From: Tropicibacter alexandrii
GTDB lineage: Bacteria; Pseudomonadota; Alphaproteobacteria; Rhodobacterales; Rhodobacteraceae
Assembly: GCF_003667315.2 (NCBI RefSeq)
Contig: NZ_RCTZ02000002.1
Location: 309,011-373,010 of the forward strand
Direction: 5' to 3'
Length of the DNA stretch: 64,000 bases
Program-made: the position numbers and the translations under genes
Notes under the pieces: generated by a model
The model's input: only the letters and a program-made list of their open reading frames with translations
Database searches by the model: none
Told to the model about the DNA's origin: nothing
Part shown: positions 26,780-36,500 of the stretch, one piece after another
How the letters are laid out: each line of letters starts with the position of its first letter
Numbering within the stretch: position 1 is the first letter of the stretch

Positions 26780-27537
26780 TGCCCCGCGACACCCAAACCG
26801 CCACGCTGTATCGGATGGTCATGCCCGACCACCTCTGCCCCTTTGGCCTGAAGTCGAAGGACCTGCTGGAGCGCAACGGCTATACGGTCGATGACCACCA
26901 TCTGAAGACCCGTGAGGAAACCGACGCCTTCATGGAAAAGCACGGGGTCGAGACGACGCCGCAGACCTTCATCGATGGCGAACGGATCGGCGGCTACGAC
27001 GACCTGCGCGTGTTCTTCGACCTCGACCCGCCGAAAGAGGAGCAGAGCGAGACCAGCTACCAGCCCGTCATCGCGATCTTTGCCGTCGCGGCGCTGCTGG
27101 CGCTTGGCCTGTCATGGCACCAGTACGGCAGCGTTCTGACGCTGCGCGCGCTGGAATGGTTCATCTCGCTGTCGATGACCATCCTTGCGATCCAAAAGCT
27201 GCAGGACGTCGAAAGCTTTTCCACCATGTTTCTGAACTACGACCTGCTGGCCCGCCGCTGGGTGCCCTATGGCAAGCTCTACCCGTTCGGCGAGGCACTG
27301 GCGGGCATCCTGATGACCGCCGGAGCCCTGACATGGCTGTCCGCCCCGGTGGCGCTGTTCATCGGCACGGTGGGCGCGGTCAGCGTGTTCAAGGCGGTCT
27401 ATATCGACAAGCGCACGTTGAAGTGCGCCTGCGTCGGCGGATCGTCGAACGTGCCCTTGGGGTTCGTTTCGCTGACGGAAAACGTCATGATGATCGTGAT
27501 GGGCCTGTGGGTGGGGGGCAAGGCGCTGTTCGGCTGA
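26779..27537 (+). CDS. Glutaredoxin-like domain fused to a MauE/DoxX-type membrane domain
   Basis: A 252-residue protein. Residues about 8-80 form a glutaredoxin-like domain (YRMVMPDHLCPFGLKSKDLL, then GVETTPQTFIDGERIGGYDDL) with the active site CPFG in place of CPYC, so only the first cysteine remains. Residues about 92-250 carry four or five membrane helices of the MauE/DoxX kind with a Cys pair (LKCACVGG). This combination suggests electron or thiol transfer across the membrane or maturation of cysteine-containing proteins. It is translationally coupled to the DUF305 gene and is the last gene of the copper island. Confidence 0.82.
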   Translation: MPRDTQTATLYRMVMPDHLCPFGLKSKDLLERNGYTVDDHHLKTREETDAFMEKHGVETTPQTFIDGERIGGYDDLRVFFDLDPPKEEQSETSYQPVIAIFAVAALLALGLSWHQYGSVLTLRALEWFISLSMTILAIQKLQDVESFSTMFLNYDLLARRWVPYGKLYPFGEALAGILMTAGALTWLSAPVALFIGTVGAVSVFKAVYIDKRTLKCACVGGSSNVPLGFVSLTENVMMIVMGLWVGGKALFG

Positions 27538-27594
27538 CCTTGCGAGGCCAGAGGATTCCCCCATGCCGCTTCCCTGCGGGCCTGTACGCCTGCG

Positions 27595-28611
27595 TCAGGT
27601 CGAACCACGCCGGACCAGTTCGGGCGGCGGGGCGGGGCGCGCGGCCTGCGTCGTTCCGGTTTCGATGGCGTCGACCAGCAGGCGCGTGGCCATCTCCGCC
27701 ACCGCGTCCAGATGCAGGTCGAGCGCGGTGAGGGGCGGCGTCTCGCTGCGGGCGCGCAGGCCGTCGTAGCGGGTCGCGACCCGGACCTGCCCGGGAACCG
27801 TCAGATCCGCCCTGCGCAAGGCCGTCATGACCCCGGTCGCCATGGCATCGATCGGCACCAGCACCGCATCGGGCGCGCCATGGGTCTGGATATGCGCGGT
27901 CAAGGCGCGGTCGGCCCCGCCTTCGCCGTCGGCTTCGGGCACGCTCAGGACCTGCGCGGGCAGGCCGAGACCGGCACAGCGCGCGCGGTAGGCGCGCTCG
28001 AACTCGATGTTCGAGGCCCGCGCGCTTTGCCCGATGATCAACGGAAACCGCCGCGCGCCGCCGTCGATCAGGTGATCGAGCAACAGCCCCGCCATGCGCG
28101 GATAGTCCAGCGTCAGCGCCAGCGGTGCTGGTTCGGCGGGACCGATGACGACCGTCGGAACGCCGCGCGCGGCCAACAGCGACAGGTAGGGGTCATGGGC
28201 CTCTGGTTCGACAAGGATCGCCCCGTCGAACGCGATGGAGGCCAGCGCAGCGCCCGGATCGGCAATCGGCGGGATCAGCAGCAGCGCGACGTTGCTGTCC
28301 AGCGCGGTGATCGCCGCCGAGGCGGCCAGTTCCATCAGGAATCCCAGCCGTGACGACCCCGCCGCCACCGCTGTCGGCATCGAGGAAAAGATCGCGATCG
28401 TTCCGGCACGGCCCGTCCGCATCCCCCGGGCGCTGAGATTGGGCACATAGCCGAGCGTCGAGATCGCCTGCGTTATCCGCTCCTGCGTGGCTTCATCGAC
28501 CCGCCGCTTGCCGCTGAGCGCGTTCGACACGGTGCCGGGCGACACCCCCGCCAGACGCGCGACATCCTTGATCGTGGCCCGCTTTGTGCCGGGCTTCTGG
28601 TCCACTGTCAT
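27595..28611 (-). CDS. LacI-family transcriptional regulator
   Basis: A 338-residue repressor with an N-terminal LacI HTH (ATIKDVARLAGVSPGTVSNA, about residues 10-29, then the hinge region) and a periplasmic-binding-protein-like effector domain (about 65-335). The ATG at 28611 follows GGAG at a five-base spacing; the frame is open further but that part overlaps the operator region. It is divergent from the arylsulfotransferase-like/ABC operon, and two perfect operator-like palindromes lie between. Effector-domain sequence suggests a small metabolite, perhaps a sugar or the imported compound; not determinable. Confidence 0.9.
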   Translation of the reverse strand: MTVDQKPGTKRATIKDVARLAGVSPGTVSNALSGKRRVDEATQERITQAISTLGYVPNLSARGMRTGRAGTIAIFSSMPTAVAAGSSRLGFLMELAASAAITALDSNVALLLIPPIADPGAALASIAFDGAILVEPEAHDPYLSLLAARGVPTVVIGPAEPAPLALTLDYPRMAGLLLDHLIDGGARRFPLIIGQSARASNIEFERAYRARCAGLGLPAQVLSVPEADGEGGADRALTAHIQTHGAPDAVLVPIDAMATGVMTALRRADLTVPGQVRVATRYDGLRARSETPPLTALDLHLDAVAEMATRLLVDAIETGTTQAARPAPPPELVRRGST

Positions 28612-28696
28612 ACATGCTCCGCCTGTTTCCTGTGCAAACGGCCTGTGCGGCTGACCGCTCGGGGCGCGTTTCGGGAAAATCCGGCCCATGCATAAA

Positions 28697-28751
28697 TTAA
28701 AACGTTTTAACAGCGCTCAAGGCAAGGTTAATGTCCATTAAAACGTTTTAG
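28697..28751. promoter_or_regulatory. Twin LacI-type operators
   Basis: TTAAAACGTTTTAA (28697-28710) is a perfect 14-bp palindrome. TTAAAACGTTTTAG (28738-28751) has the same core. Both have the central CG of LacI/GalR-class operators. The centres are 41 bp apart, close to four helical turns, so two repressor dimers would lie on the same DNA face. Confidence 0.75.
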
Positions 28752-28771
28752 CAGAGAATCGCGAGGTCGAA

Positions 28772-29911
28772 ATGCTCGATACGGCGTCAAATCCGTCCGC
28801 AGACGGAGCCCCCAGCCAGATCACGCTTGAACGCCGCAGGCTGGGTCTGACGGCATTGGATGGCAATCGCACCGCCGGGGGGTACACGCTGTTTGCCCGC
28901 CAGACGGGCGGCGGGGTCGTCGATATGGTCGATATCGAGGGCAAGACGGCCCACCAATGGCAGATGCCGGTGCGTCCGGGCCGCGACGCGGTGATCCTGC
29001 CGAACGGCAATCTCGGCTATAACGGCAGCCATGCGACCTCGGCGGCGCTCTATCCCGCATGGGAGCTGTGGCATGGCGGCGATTTCTACGAGGCCACGCC
29101 CGAGGGCGAGATCGTCTGGCGGCACGAGGACATCTACCACCACCACGACGCGCAATGGCTGCCCAATGGCAACCTGCTTTATACCGTCGCGGCGGAACTG
29201 CCCGCGCATCTGGCCCCGCGCATCTGCGGCGGCGATCCGCGCAAGGACGGGGCGGATGGCATCTTTCAGTCCGACATCGTCAAGGAGGTGAACCGCAAGG
29301 GCGAGACGGTGTGGGAGTGGAAGATCTGGGATCACATCGACCCCGCCGACCTGCCCGTGCATCCGATCTTTGACCGCCGCCACTGGCCGATGATCAATGG
29401 CGTGTCGGAAACCCGTACCGGCCTGATCCTGATGAGCCTGCGCACCACGTCCGGCGTCATTGCCGTGGAAAAGGCCAGCGGGCGGATCGTCTGGCACGCG
29501 GGGCCAGAGGTCGTGGCGCAGCAGCACACGCCGATCATGATGGAGGGCGGGTCCGTTCTGGTCTTCGACAATGGCAACATGCGCATGGGCTCCTCCAACC
29601 CGTTTTCCCGCGCGCTGGAATTCGATCCGGCGACGATGGAGGTAACCTGGGCCTATACCGATCCGAATGCGCCCAGCTTCTTCTCGCCGTTCATGGGCAG
29701 CGCGCAGCGCCTGTGGAACGGCAACACGCTGATCTGCGAAAGCGCCTTTGGCCGCCTGTTCGAGGTCACGCCGGATGGCGACACCGTTTGGGAATACGTG
29801 ATCCCGGATTTTGCCGAATACCCCGCGCCGCTGAACCAGTTCATCAAGGGCGACCACAACACGTGCTTCAGGGCGCATCGCTACGCGGCGGAGCAGGTGC
29901 CGTGGCTGTGA
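28772..29911 (+). CDS. Arylsulfotransferase (ASST)-like beta-propeller protein, no signal peptide
   Basis: A 379-residue protein resembling the arylsulfotransferase family: repeated propeller blades with the pattern G(E/D)xVWxW or similar (EGEIVWRHEDIYHHHDAQWLP near residue 110, RKGETVWEWKIWDHID near 178, DGDTVWEY near 340), plus LPNGNLL and MINGVSETRTG. ASST enzymes move sulfate between phenolic compounds and are normally periplasmic; this one has no visible signal peptide, so it would act in the cytoplasm. It is first in an operon with an ABC importer and is divergent from a LacI regulator. A role in processing imported sulfate esters or sulfonates is plausible but inferred. Confidence 0.75.
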   Translation: MLDTASNPSADGAPSQITLERRRLGLTALDGNRTAGGYTLFARQTGGGVVDMVDIEGKTAHQWQMPVRPGRDAVILPNGNLGYNGSHATSAALYPAWELWHGGDFYEATPEGEIVWRHEDIYHHHDAQWLPNGNLLYTVAAELPAHLAPRICGGDPRKDGADGIFQSDIVKEVNRKGETVWEWKIWDHIDPADLPVHPIFDRRHWPMINGVSETRTGLILMSLRTTSGVIAVEKASGRIVWHAGPEVVAQQHTPIMMEGGSVLVFDNGNMRMGSSNPFSRALEFDPATMEVTWAYTDPNAPSFFSPFMGSAQRLWNGNTLICESAFGRLFEVTPDGDTVWEYVIPDFAEYPAPLNQFIKGDHNTCFRAHRYAAEQVPWL

Positions 29912-30704
29912 GCGACCGCGCCAGACCAACGGCCCGCTTTGCCCAGATGCTGTCGGCGGGCGCGGCGGCGGGACTGCCGCTGGTGTCCTTTGCCTTCATC
30001 CTTGGGATCTGGTCGGCTGTCGGCCTGTCCGGCGTGGTGAACGAGGCGATCTTTCCCGCGCCGTGGTCGGTCTGGTCCGCCACGGTCGAGATGTGGCAGA
30101 ACGGCACCCTGCAAAAGGACCTTGCGAAATCGCTGGGCCGTGCAGGGACCGGCTTTGCCATCGGGGCGACGCTGGGCGTCGTGCTTGGCCTTTTGACGGG
30201 GCGCGTGGCGCTGGTGCGGACGCTGCTCAATCCGTTCCTGAACCTGTTGCGCCCGATCCCGGCCATCGCGCTGGTGCCCGTGGCGATCGTCTGGTTCGGC
30301 ATCGGCGAGGGGTCGAAATATTTCGTCGTCTCCTACACCGTCTTTCTGACGGTCTGGTTCAACACCCATCACGGCATGGAATACGTGCCGGACATCTACA
30401 TGCGCGCCTCGCGGTCGCTTGGGGCGTCGCGGCTGCGCGAGTTCGTCACCGTCGTGTTGCCCGCCGCCGCGCCGCATATCTTTGCGGGCATCCGGCTGGG
30501 CGTGGCGCTGGCCTTTCTCAGCCTCGTCGCCGCGGAATTGTCCGGCGCGTCCTCGGGCATCGGGTTCCGCCTTCAGGAGGCGCGGCAATATGTGCGCACG
30601 GACCGGATGTTCTCGCTTCTGATCATCCTCGGCATCCTCGGGGCCGTGACGGACCTGATCGTGCACCGCATCGGCAAGAAGCTTGTGCATTGGGAGCAGG
30701 GCTG

Positions 30705-30705
<1 letters not shown>
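29902..30705 (+). CDS. ABC importer permease (SsuC/TauC type)
   Basis: About 267 residues, with six predicted membrane helices and the cytoplasmic EAA loop (MRASRSLGASRLREFVTVVLPAA cut to RASRSLGASRLREF, about residues 170-183), as in sulfonate/nitrate/taurine permeases. There is no ATG at the right place. GTG at 29902 (GGAG eight bases before) or GTG at 29908 (GTGA overlap with the previous stop) are the candidates. Both overlap the end of the ASST-like gene, so the genes are translationally coupled. The stop overlaps the ATPase start (TGATG). Confidence 0.9.
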
Positions 30706-31496
<791 letters not shown>

Positions 31497-31508
31497 AGGA
31501 GACCTTTC

Positions 31509-32471
31509 ATGAAACACCTGTCTTCCCTTGCCCTTGCCGCCGCGTTTCTGGCGCCGCTCGGGGCCGCTGCCGAAAGCCTGACCTTTGCCTGGACGCCGAA
31601 CCCGCAGACGCCGCAGGTCGATGTGGCCATCGCCAAGGGCTATTTCGAAGAGGCGGGACTGGACATCGACTTCGTCGCTTTCCGCACCGGGCGCGAAGGG
31701 TTCGAGGCGATGATCGGCGGTCAGGTCGACGTGACCTTCATGGCGGAATTTCCCGCTGCCGTCGGGGCGCTGACCGGTCAGGAATTTGCCGTCATCGGCG
31801 ATCTGGCGCGCTTCACCGGCAGCCGGGTGATCGTCAACACCGCCTCGGGTGAGGTCGCCACACCGGCGGACCTTGCGGGCAAGCGGATCGGGACGACCAT
31901 CGGCACCAACGTGAACTTCTACCTTGAGGAAATCCTCAAGGATGCCGGTGTCGAGGCCGAGATCGTCGGCGCCGCCCCGCCGGACCTCGTGCCTGCCCTC
32001 GCGCGCGGCGATCTGGATGCCATCGTGCCCTTCCCGACCTTTTACGGTGCCGCAGCCAGCACGCTGGGCGACAGCTATGCTGAACTCCGTGTCCCCGGCT
32101 ACCAAGTGCATTACATCCTCGCCGCCACACCCGAGATGACGGGCGAACGCGCCGACGTGCTCGATGCCTTCATGGGCGCGCTGGCCAAGGCCGATGCCGA
32201 TGTGCAGGCCGACCCGGCTGCCGCGATGGAGGCGGTCAGCGCCTCGATGCAGGGAGCGATGACACCCGCTGCGCTGGAAACCATGTGGCAGGATGTGGAT
32301 ATCGGTTTGAAACTGGACACCGATCTGGCCGAGCTTCTGGTGGCCGAAGCCGACTGGGTGCTGTCCAAAGGTGTGGTCAAGGGCGAGGCCGTGACGCTGG
32401 ATGAGATGCTGTCGCATTTTGCCCCCGACGCGCTGTCCAAGGCCGCGCCCGACGCGATCGATCTGCCCTGA
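31509..32471 (+). CDS. ABC importer substrate-binding protein (SsuA/TauA-like)
   Basis: A 320-residue periplasmic protein with a Sec signal peptide (residues 1-21, KHLSSLALAAAFLAPLGAAA). The mature part follows the SsuA/TauA/NMT1 pattern (FAWTPNPQTPQVDVAIAKGY, then FEEAGLDIDFVAF; GGQVDVTFMAEFPA). AAGGAGA precedes the ATG. Ligands of this class are sulfonates, taurine, nitrate or aromatic compounds. The ASST-like gene in the same operon makes a sulfur compound attractive, but the ligand is not shown by the sequence. A strong terminator follows. Confidence 0.92.
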   Translation: MKHLSSLALAAAFLAPLGAAAESLTFAWTPNPQTPQVDVAIAKGYFEEAGLDIDFVAFRTGREGFEAMIGGQVDVTFMAEFPAAVGALTGQEFAVIGDLARFTGSRVIVNTASGEVATPADLAGKRIGTTIGTNVNFYLEEILKDAGVEAEIVGAAPPDLVPALARGDLDAIVPFPTFYGAAASTLGDSYAELRVPGYQVHYILAATPEMTGERADVLDAFMGALAKADADVQADPAAAMEAVSASMQGAMTPAALETMWQDVDIGLKLDTDLAELLVAEADWVLSKGVVKGEAVTLDEMLSHFAPDALSKAAPDAIDLP

Positions 32472-32501
32472 ATATCCCGCGCTGCGTCGCAAGTGATGTC
32501 G

Positions 32502-32534
32502 GACCTGCCGCCAGACCCGCGCGGCAGGTCTTTT
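32502..32534 (+). terminator. Rho-independent terminator after the ABC operon
   Basis: GACCTGCCGC and GCGGCAGGTC form a perfect 10-bp stem with a nine-base loop, then TTTTC. It closes the LacI-controlled operon and separates it from the amidohydrolase gene. Confidence 0.85.
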
Positions 32535-32730
32535 CATATCCGGATGGCGCGGACTGCCTGCAAGTTTCCCGAGTCCTGCCCCAGCGCGCCGCCTGACACG
32601 GCGACGCCCTGCTGCTCCTCGGCCCCGGTGCTTGTGCCCGGTGACAGGACGCCTAGACTTGGCGCGAACCGGCGGCGCGCATGGAGTCGCGTTGGCCCGC
32701 CCGGCTTTCGGTCACAGGAAAGGACAGGCC

Positions 32731-33921
32731 ATGACGATATTGCCCATCATCGAGAGCAGCAAAACCGAGCTTGAGGCGATCTTCAAGGACCTGCACGCCC
32801 ATCCCGAGATCGGCTTTACCGAGGTCCGGACGGCGGGCATCGTCGCCGAGACGCTGCGCGCCTATGGCGTCGACGAGGTGCATACCGGCATCGGCAAGAC
32901 CGGCGTCGTGGGCCTGATCAAGGGCAAGGGCGGCGGCAACCGCCGGATCGGCCTGCGCGCCGACATGGACGCGCTGCCGATTCAGGAGCAGACGGGGCTG
33001 GACTATGCGTCGAAAACGCCCGGCGTGATGCATGCCTGCGGGCATGACGGTCACACCACGATGCTGCTGGGCGCGGCGAAACACCTTGCCGAGACGCGGA
33101 ATTTCGACGGCACCGTGGTGCTGATCTTCCAACCCGCCGAAGAGGGGCTGGGCGGCGCGCGTACCATGCTGGCCGAGGGCCTGCTGCGGGATTTCCCCTG
33201 CGATGAACTCTACGGGATGCACAATTCGCCCAATGGCGAGCCCGGCAAGGTCGGCATCTGCAAGGGCACGGCGATGGCCGGAGCCTCGTTCTTTGACATC
33301 ACCATCCACGGGAAGGGCAGCCATGCGGCCATGCCGCACCAGTCGCGCGACCCGCTGATGATCGGCTCGGCGCTGATGGCGCAAATCCAGACGATTGTGT
33401 CGCGCAATGTCGCCCCGCTCGACACATGCGTGGTCTCGGTGACGCAGTTCCACGCGGGCTCGGCCTACAACATCGTGCCCGACACCGCCGCGCTGAGCGG
33501 CACGATCCGCTATTTCGAGGATGAGGTCTGCGCGCTGGTCGAAACACGCATGCGCGCGCTGTGCGAGGGGTTTGCCGTGGCGCATGGGGTCAAGATTGAC
33601 CTCCACCTGCGCAATGTCTTCACCCCGCTGGTCAATGACGCGGCGCTGTCGGATGCCTATCTGGCGGCGGCGGCGGATATCGTCGGCGCGGGAAATGTCT
33701 CGGACGCGGTGCGCCCTGCCACCGGGTCCGAGGACTTTTCCGACATGCTGCGCGAAGTGCCGGGCGCCTATTGCCGGGTCGGTCATGCCGGAACCATCGG
33801 CCTGCACAATCCCGGTTTCGTGCTGGATATGGATGTGCTGCCGGTGGGCGCGTCGGTCATGGCGCGGGTGGTCGAACACCGCATGCCGCTGGGCGATGCG
33901 CAGGCCGACGCGGCGGGCTGA
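32731..33921 (+). CDS. M20-family amidohydrolase (hippurate hydrolase-like)
   Basis: A 396-residue metallo-amidohydrolase of the M20D branch that cleaves N-acyl amino acids or similar amides. Metal-site motifs are visible: LRADMDALPIQE, MHACGHDGHTTMLLG, and FQPAEEGLGGA, with later histidines (FHAGSAYNIVP, TGSEDFSDM). It has the inserted dimerisation lid typical of the family. ATG at 32731 follows AGGAAAGGA; the frame extends 33 codons upstream but that part is not conserved-looking. It has a terminator on each side, so it is probably its own transcript. The natural substrate is unknown. Confidence 0.93.
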   Translation: MTILPIIESSKTELEAIFKDLHAHPEIGFTEVRTAGIVAETLRAYGVDEVHTGIGKTGVVGLIKGKGGGNRRIGLRADMDALPIQEQTGLDYASKTPGVMHACGHDGHTTMLLGAAKHLAETRNFDGTVVLIFQPAEEGLGGARTMLAEGLLRDFPCDELYGMHNSPNGEPGKVGICKGTAMAGASFFDITIHGKGSHAAMPHQSRDPLMIGSALMAQIQTIVSRNVAPLDTCVVSVTQFHAGSAYNIVPDTAALSGTIRYFEDEVCALVETRMRALCEGFAVAHGVKIDLHLRNVFTPLVNDAALSDAYLAAAADIVGAGNVSDAVRPATGSEDFSDMLREVPGAYCRVGHAGTIGLHNPGFVLDMDVLPVGASVMARVVEHRMPLGDAQADAAG

Positions 33922-33992
33922 TTTGGCGCCCCGACTCGGGGAGGCGGGCAGGGTGCGACCGAACGGGCTGAGAGCGCCCGGATTTTCAGCCT

Positions 33993-34019
33993 GAACGGTC
34001 GCCGTTCTGCCCGTTTTTT
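33993..34019 (+). terminator. Rho-independent terminator after the amidohydrolase gene
   Basis: GAACGG, TCG, CCGTTC, followed after four bases by CGTTTTTT. Short stem but a good U-tract. Confidence 0.7.
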
Positions 34020-34028
34020 GGTCCGCAT

Positions 34029-34091
34029 CGCGGCGTTTTCGCCGCGTAAATAAGCGCCATCATCCACCGTATCCCGGGCCAGCCAGCCCGG
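34029..34091 (+). other. Two hairpins in the leader of the DmdA-like operon
   Basis: CGCGGCG-TTTT-CGCCGCG (34029-34046) and CCGGGC, six bases, GCCCGG (34074-34091) lie just before the ribosome binding region. They could form part of a leader structure. I do not recognise a known riboswitch. Confidence 0.3.
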
Positions 34092-34112
34092 TGATTTTCA
34101 AGGGCACACATC

Positions 34113-35252
34113 ATGCACGCAGACGAGTTCGGCTTTGGCACGCAGATCCGGAAATCCCCCTATTTCGACGCCACCGTGCGTTGGGGCGCAAAGGGTTTTT
34201 CCGTTTATAACCATATGTATATCCCGCGCGACTTCGGGAACCCGGAACAGAATTTCTGGAACCTCGTGAACGACGCGATCCTGTGTGACGTGGCCGTCGA
34301 ACGGCAGGTGGAAATCACCGGTCCGGACGCCGCGCAATTCGTCCAGATGCTGACTCCGCGCGACCTGTCCAAGATGGCCGTGGGCCAGTGCAAATACGTG
34401 CTGATCACCAATGCCGAAGGTGGCATCCTGAACGACCCGATCCTGCTGCGTCTGGCGGAAAACCACTTCTGGATTTCGCTCGCCGACAGCGACATCCTGC
34501 TCTGGGCGCAGGGCGTGGCCGTGCATTCCGGTCTCGACGTCCATATCTGCGAACCCGACGTGTCCCCGCTGCAATTGCAGGGCCCGAAATCGGGCGAGAT
34601 AATGCGCGCCCTGTTCGGCGACGACATCATGGACCTGAAATACTACTGGCTGAGTGAACTGGACCTCGACGGTATCCCGCTGATCGTCTCGCGCACCGGC
34701 TGGTCGTCGGAACTGGGCTATGAACTGTACCTGCGCGACAGCACCCAAGGCGACGCGCTGTGGGAACGCATCATGGCGGCGGGCATGGAATTCGGCCTGA
34801 AGCCCGGCCACACCTCGTCGATCCGCCGGATCGAGGGCGGCATGCTGTCCTATCACGCCGATGCCGACATCAAGACCAACCCGTTCGAGTTGGGTCTGGA
34901 CCGTCTGTGCAATCTCGACATGGAGGCCGAGTTCATCGGCAAGGCAGCTTTGAAGCGTATCCGCGAAGAGGGCGTCAAGCGTATGCAGATCGGCCTGATC
35001 ATCGACGCCGACCCGCTGAAGGGGCCGAACACCACCTTCTGGCAGATCAACCGCGATGGCGTCGAAGTGGGCAAGGTGACGTCCGCCGTCTACTCGCCCC
35101 GGCTGGAGCGCAACATCGCGCTGGCCATGGTCTCGGTCGAGCATGCGCATATCGGCATGCAGCTTGAGGTGGTCCTGCCCTCCGGTCCGACCACCGCGAC
35201 CGTGGTGGAACGCCCCTTCTACGATCCGAAGAAATCGCTGGCGGCTGCCTGA
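34113..35252 (+). CDS. GcvT-family folate-dependent demethylase, DmdA-like
   Basis: A 379-residue protein of the glycine-cleavage T / DmdA fold. Conserved-looking patterns are VYNHM, CDVAVERQVEITGPDA, MLTPRDLSKMAVGQCKYVLI, GGILNDPI, RTGWSSELGYELYL and GLDRLCNLDMEAEFIGKAAL. The overall pattern recalls DmdA, which moves a methyl group from dimethylsulfoniopropionate to tetrahydrofolate, more than a true GcvT (no gcvH or gcvP nearby). Downstream coupled genes (OsmC, crotonase, acyl-CoA synthetase) and the SBP56-like methanethiol-oxidase gene support a methylated-sulfur context. Other GcvT-like demethylases remain possible. The stop overlaps the OsmC start. Confidence 0.7.
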   Translation: MHADEFGFGTQIRKSPYFDATVRWGAKGFSVYNHMYIPRDFGNPEQNFWNLVNDAILCDVAVERQVEITGPDAAQFVQMLTPRDLSKMAVGQCKYVLITNAEGGILNDPILLRLAENHFWISLADSDILLWAQGVAVHSGLDVHICEPDVSPLQLQGPKSGEIMRALFGDDIMDLKYYWLSELDLDGIPLIVSRTGWSSELGYELYLRDSTQGDALWERIMAAGMEFGLKPGHTSSIRRIEGGMLSYHADADIKTNPFELGLDRLCNLDMEAEFIGKAALKRIREEGVKRMQIGLIIDADPLKGPNTTFWQINRDGVEVGKVTSAVYSPRLERNIALAMVSVEHAHIGMQLEVVLPSGPTTATVVERPFYDPKKSLAAA

Positions 35253-35698
35253 TGTCGCTGGCCATCGACCTGCACTGGCAGCGGGGGGACCTCTCCCTGC
35301 TGCCGGGCCAGTATTCCGCCGCGCATCGCGTGTCCTACGGGTCGCGCTTTGACATCGACGTGGACGCCGCCCCCGATTGGGGCGGTGATCCAAACGCGAC
35401 GAACCCCGAACAGGCGCTGGCCTCGGCCCTGTCGAGCTGCCACATGATGACCTTCCTTGCGCTTGCGGCCAAGGCGGGCTGGCCGGTGGCGGGGTACAGC
35501 GATCACGCGGTTGCGCATCTGGGCAAGAACCCGAAGGGGCAGATGTCCGTCACGCGCATCGACCTGCACCCGGTCGTGCGCTTCGACCCCGGCTTTGCCG
35601 TCACGGATGATGCCATGGCCGAGATGCAGGATCGCGCGCACCGGTATTGCTTCATCGCCAACACGCTCGCCGACAGCGTCGAAATCAACATCTTCTGA
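35252..35698 (+). CDS. OsmC-family thiol peroxidase-like protein
   Basis: A 148-residue OsmC/Ohr-fold protein. The two family cysteines are present: ALSSCHMMTFLALA (about residue 62) and HRYCFIANTL (about residue 134), the latter in a C-terminal helix as in OsmC. Such proteins reduce organic hydroperoxides. It is translationally coupled between the DmdA-like gene and the crotonase, so it may protect against thiol- or sulfur-linked peroxides in this pathway; that is inference. The start is fixed by the TGATG overlap. Confidence 0.85.
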   Translation: MSLAIDLHWQRGDLSLLPGQYSAAHRVSYGSRFDIDVDAAPDWGGDPNATNPEQALASALSSCHMMTFLALAAKAGWPVAGYSDHAVAHLGKNPKGQMSVTRIDLHPVVRFDPGFAVTDDAMAEMQDRAHRYCFIANTLADSVEINIF

Positions 35699-35705
35699 GG
35701 TAGGT

Positions 35706-36500
35706 ATGAGCGACATTCTCCTGCGCAAACTGGACACCGACGGTATCCTGCGCCTGACCCTGAACGACGCAAGCCGGCGCAACGCCCTGTCCGAGGCGAT
35801 GCTGACCGCCCTTGGCGCGGCCTTTGCCGAGGCGGGCCGCGACCCGCTGGTGCGGGTGATCGTGCTGGCGGCGCACGGTCCGGCCTATTGCGCCGGGCAC
35901 GACCTGAAGGAAATGACCGCAGGGCGCGCGGGGGACGATCGGGGGCGGGCCTATTTCACCCGCATCCTGACGCAATGCTCCGGCGTGATGCAGGGGATCG
36001 TCAATTGCCCCAAGCCGGTGATCGCAGAGGTTACCGGCATCGCCACCGCCGCAGGCTGCCAGTTGGTCGCCAGTTGCGATCTGGCGATTGCCGCAGACAG
36101 CGCGCAGTTCAGCACGCCGGGCGTGCATATCGGGCTGTTCTGCTCGACGCCGATGGTGGCTTTGTCCCGCAACGTCGCAAACAAGCACGCGATGGAGATG
36201 TTGCTGACTGGCGACATGACTCCGGCGGTGCGCGCCGCCGAGATCGGCTTGGTCAATCGCTGCGTCGCCCCTGAGGCGCTGACCGATGAGGTCATGGGCG
36301 TCGCGCGCAAGATTGCCGCGAAATCCTCGATGACGCTCGCCACGGGCAAGCGCGCCTTCTACGCGCAGGCGGGGCTGCCGCTGGCCGAGGCCTATGACTA
36401 CGCAACCCGTGTGATGGTCGACAACATGCTGGCGCGCGACGCCGAAGAGGGCATTGGTGCCTTCATCGAAAAGCGCGCCCCCGAATGGCAGGACGCCTGA
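35706..36500 (+). CDS. Crotonase-family protein lacking both catalytic glutamates
   Basis: A 264-residue crotonase-fold protein (oxyanion-hole region YCAGHDLKEM, helix GIATAAGCQLVASCDLAIAA, AQFSTPGVHIGLFC). In rat/bacterial enoyl-CoA hydratase the catalytic glutamates sit in GGGCEL and QPE; here the matching residues are Gln119 (AAGCQL) and Gly139 (TPG). It therefore should not be a normal hydratase. Similar sequences form an ECHDC3-like branch with unknown activity. It lies between OsmC and the acyl-CoA synthetase, overlapping the latter by one base (TGATG). A DmdD-type hydratase would need the glutamates, so this is probably not DmdD. Confidence 0.8.
   Translation: MSDILLRKLDTDGILRLTLNDASRRNALSEAMLTALGAAFAEAGRDPLVRVIVLAAHGPAYCAGHDLKEMTAGRAGDDRGRAYFTRILTQCSGVMQGIVNCPKPVIAEVTGIATAAGCQLVASCDLAIAADSAQFSTPGVHIGLFCSTPMVALSRNVANKHAMEMLLTGDMTPAVRAAEIGLVNRCVAPEALTDEVMGVARKIAAKSSMTLATGKRAFYAQAGLPLAEAYDYATRVMVDNMLARDAEEGIGAFIEKRAPEWQDA

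Noticed and set aside
34029..34091. Hairpins before the DmdA-like gene considered as a glycine or SAM riboswitch
   Set aside because: The region between the upstream terminator and the start codon is under 100 bases and I could not match the conserved cores of those riboswitches.
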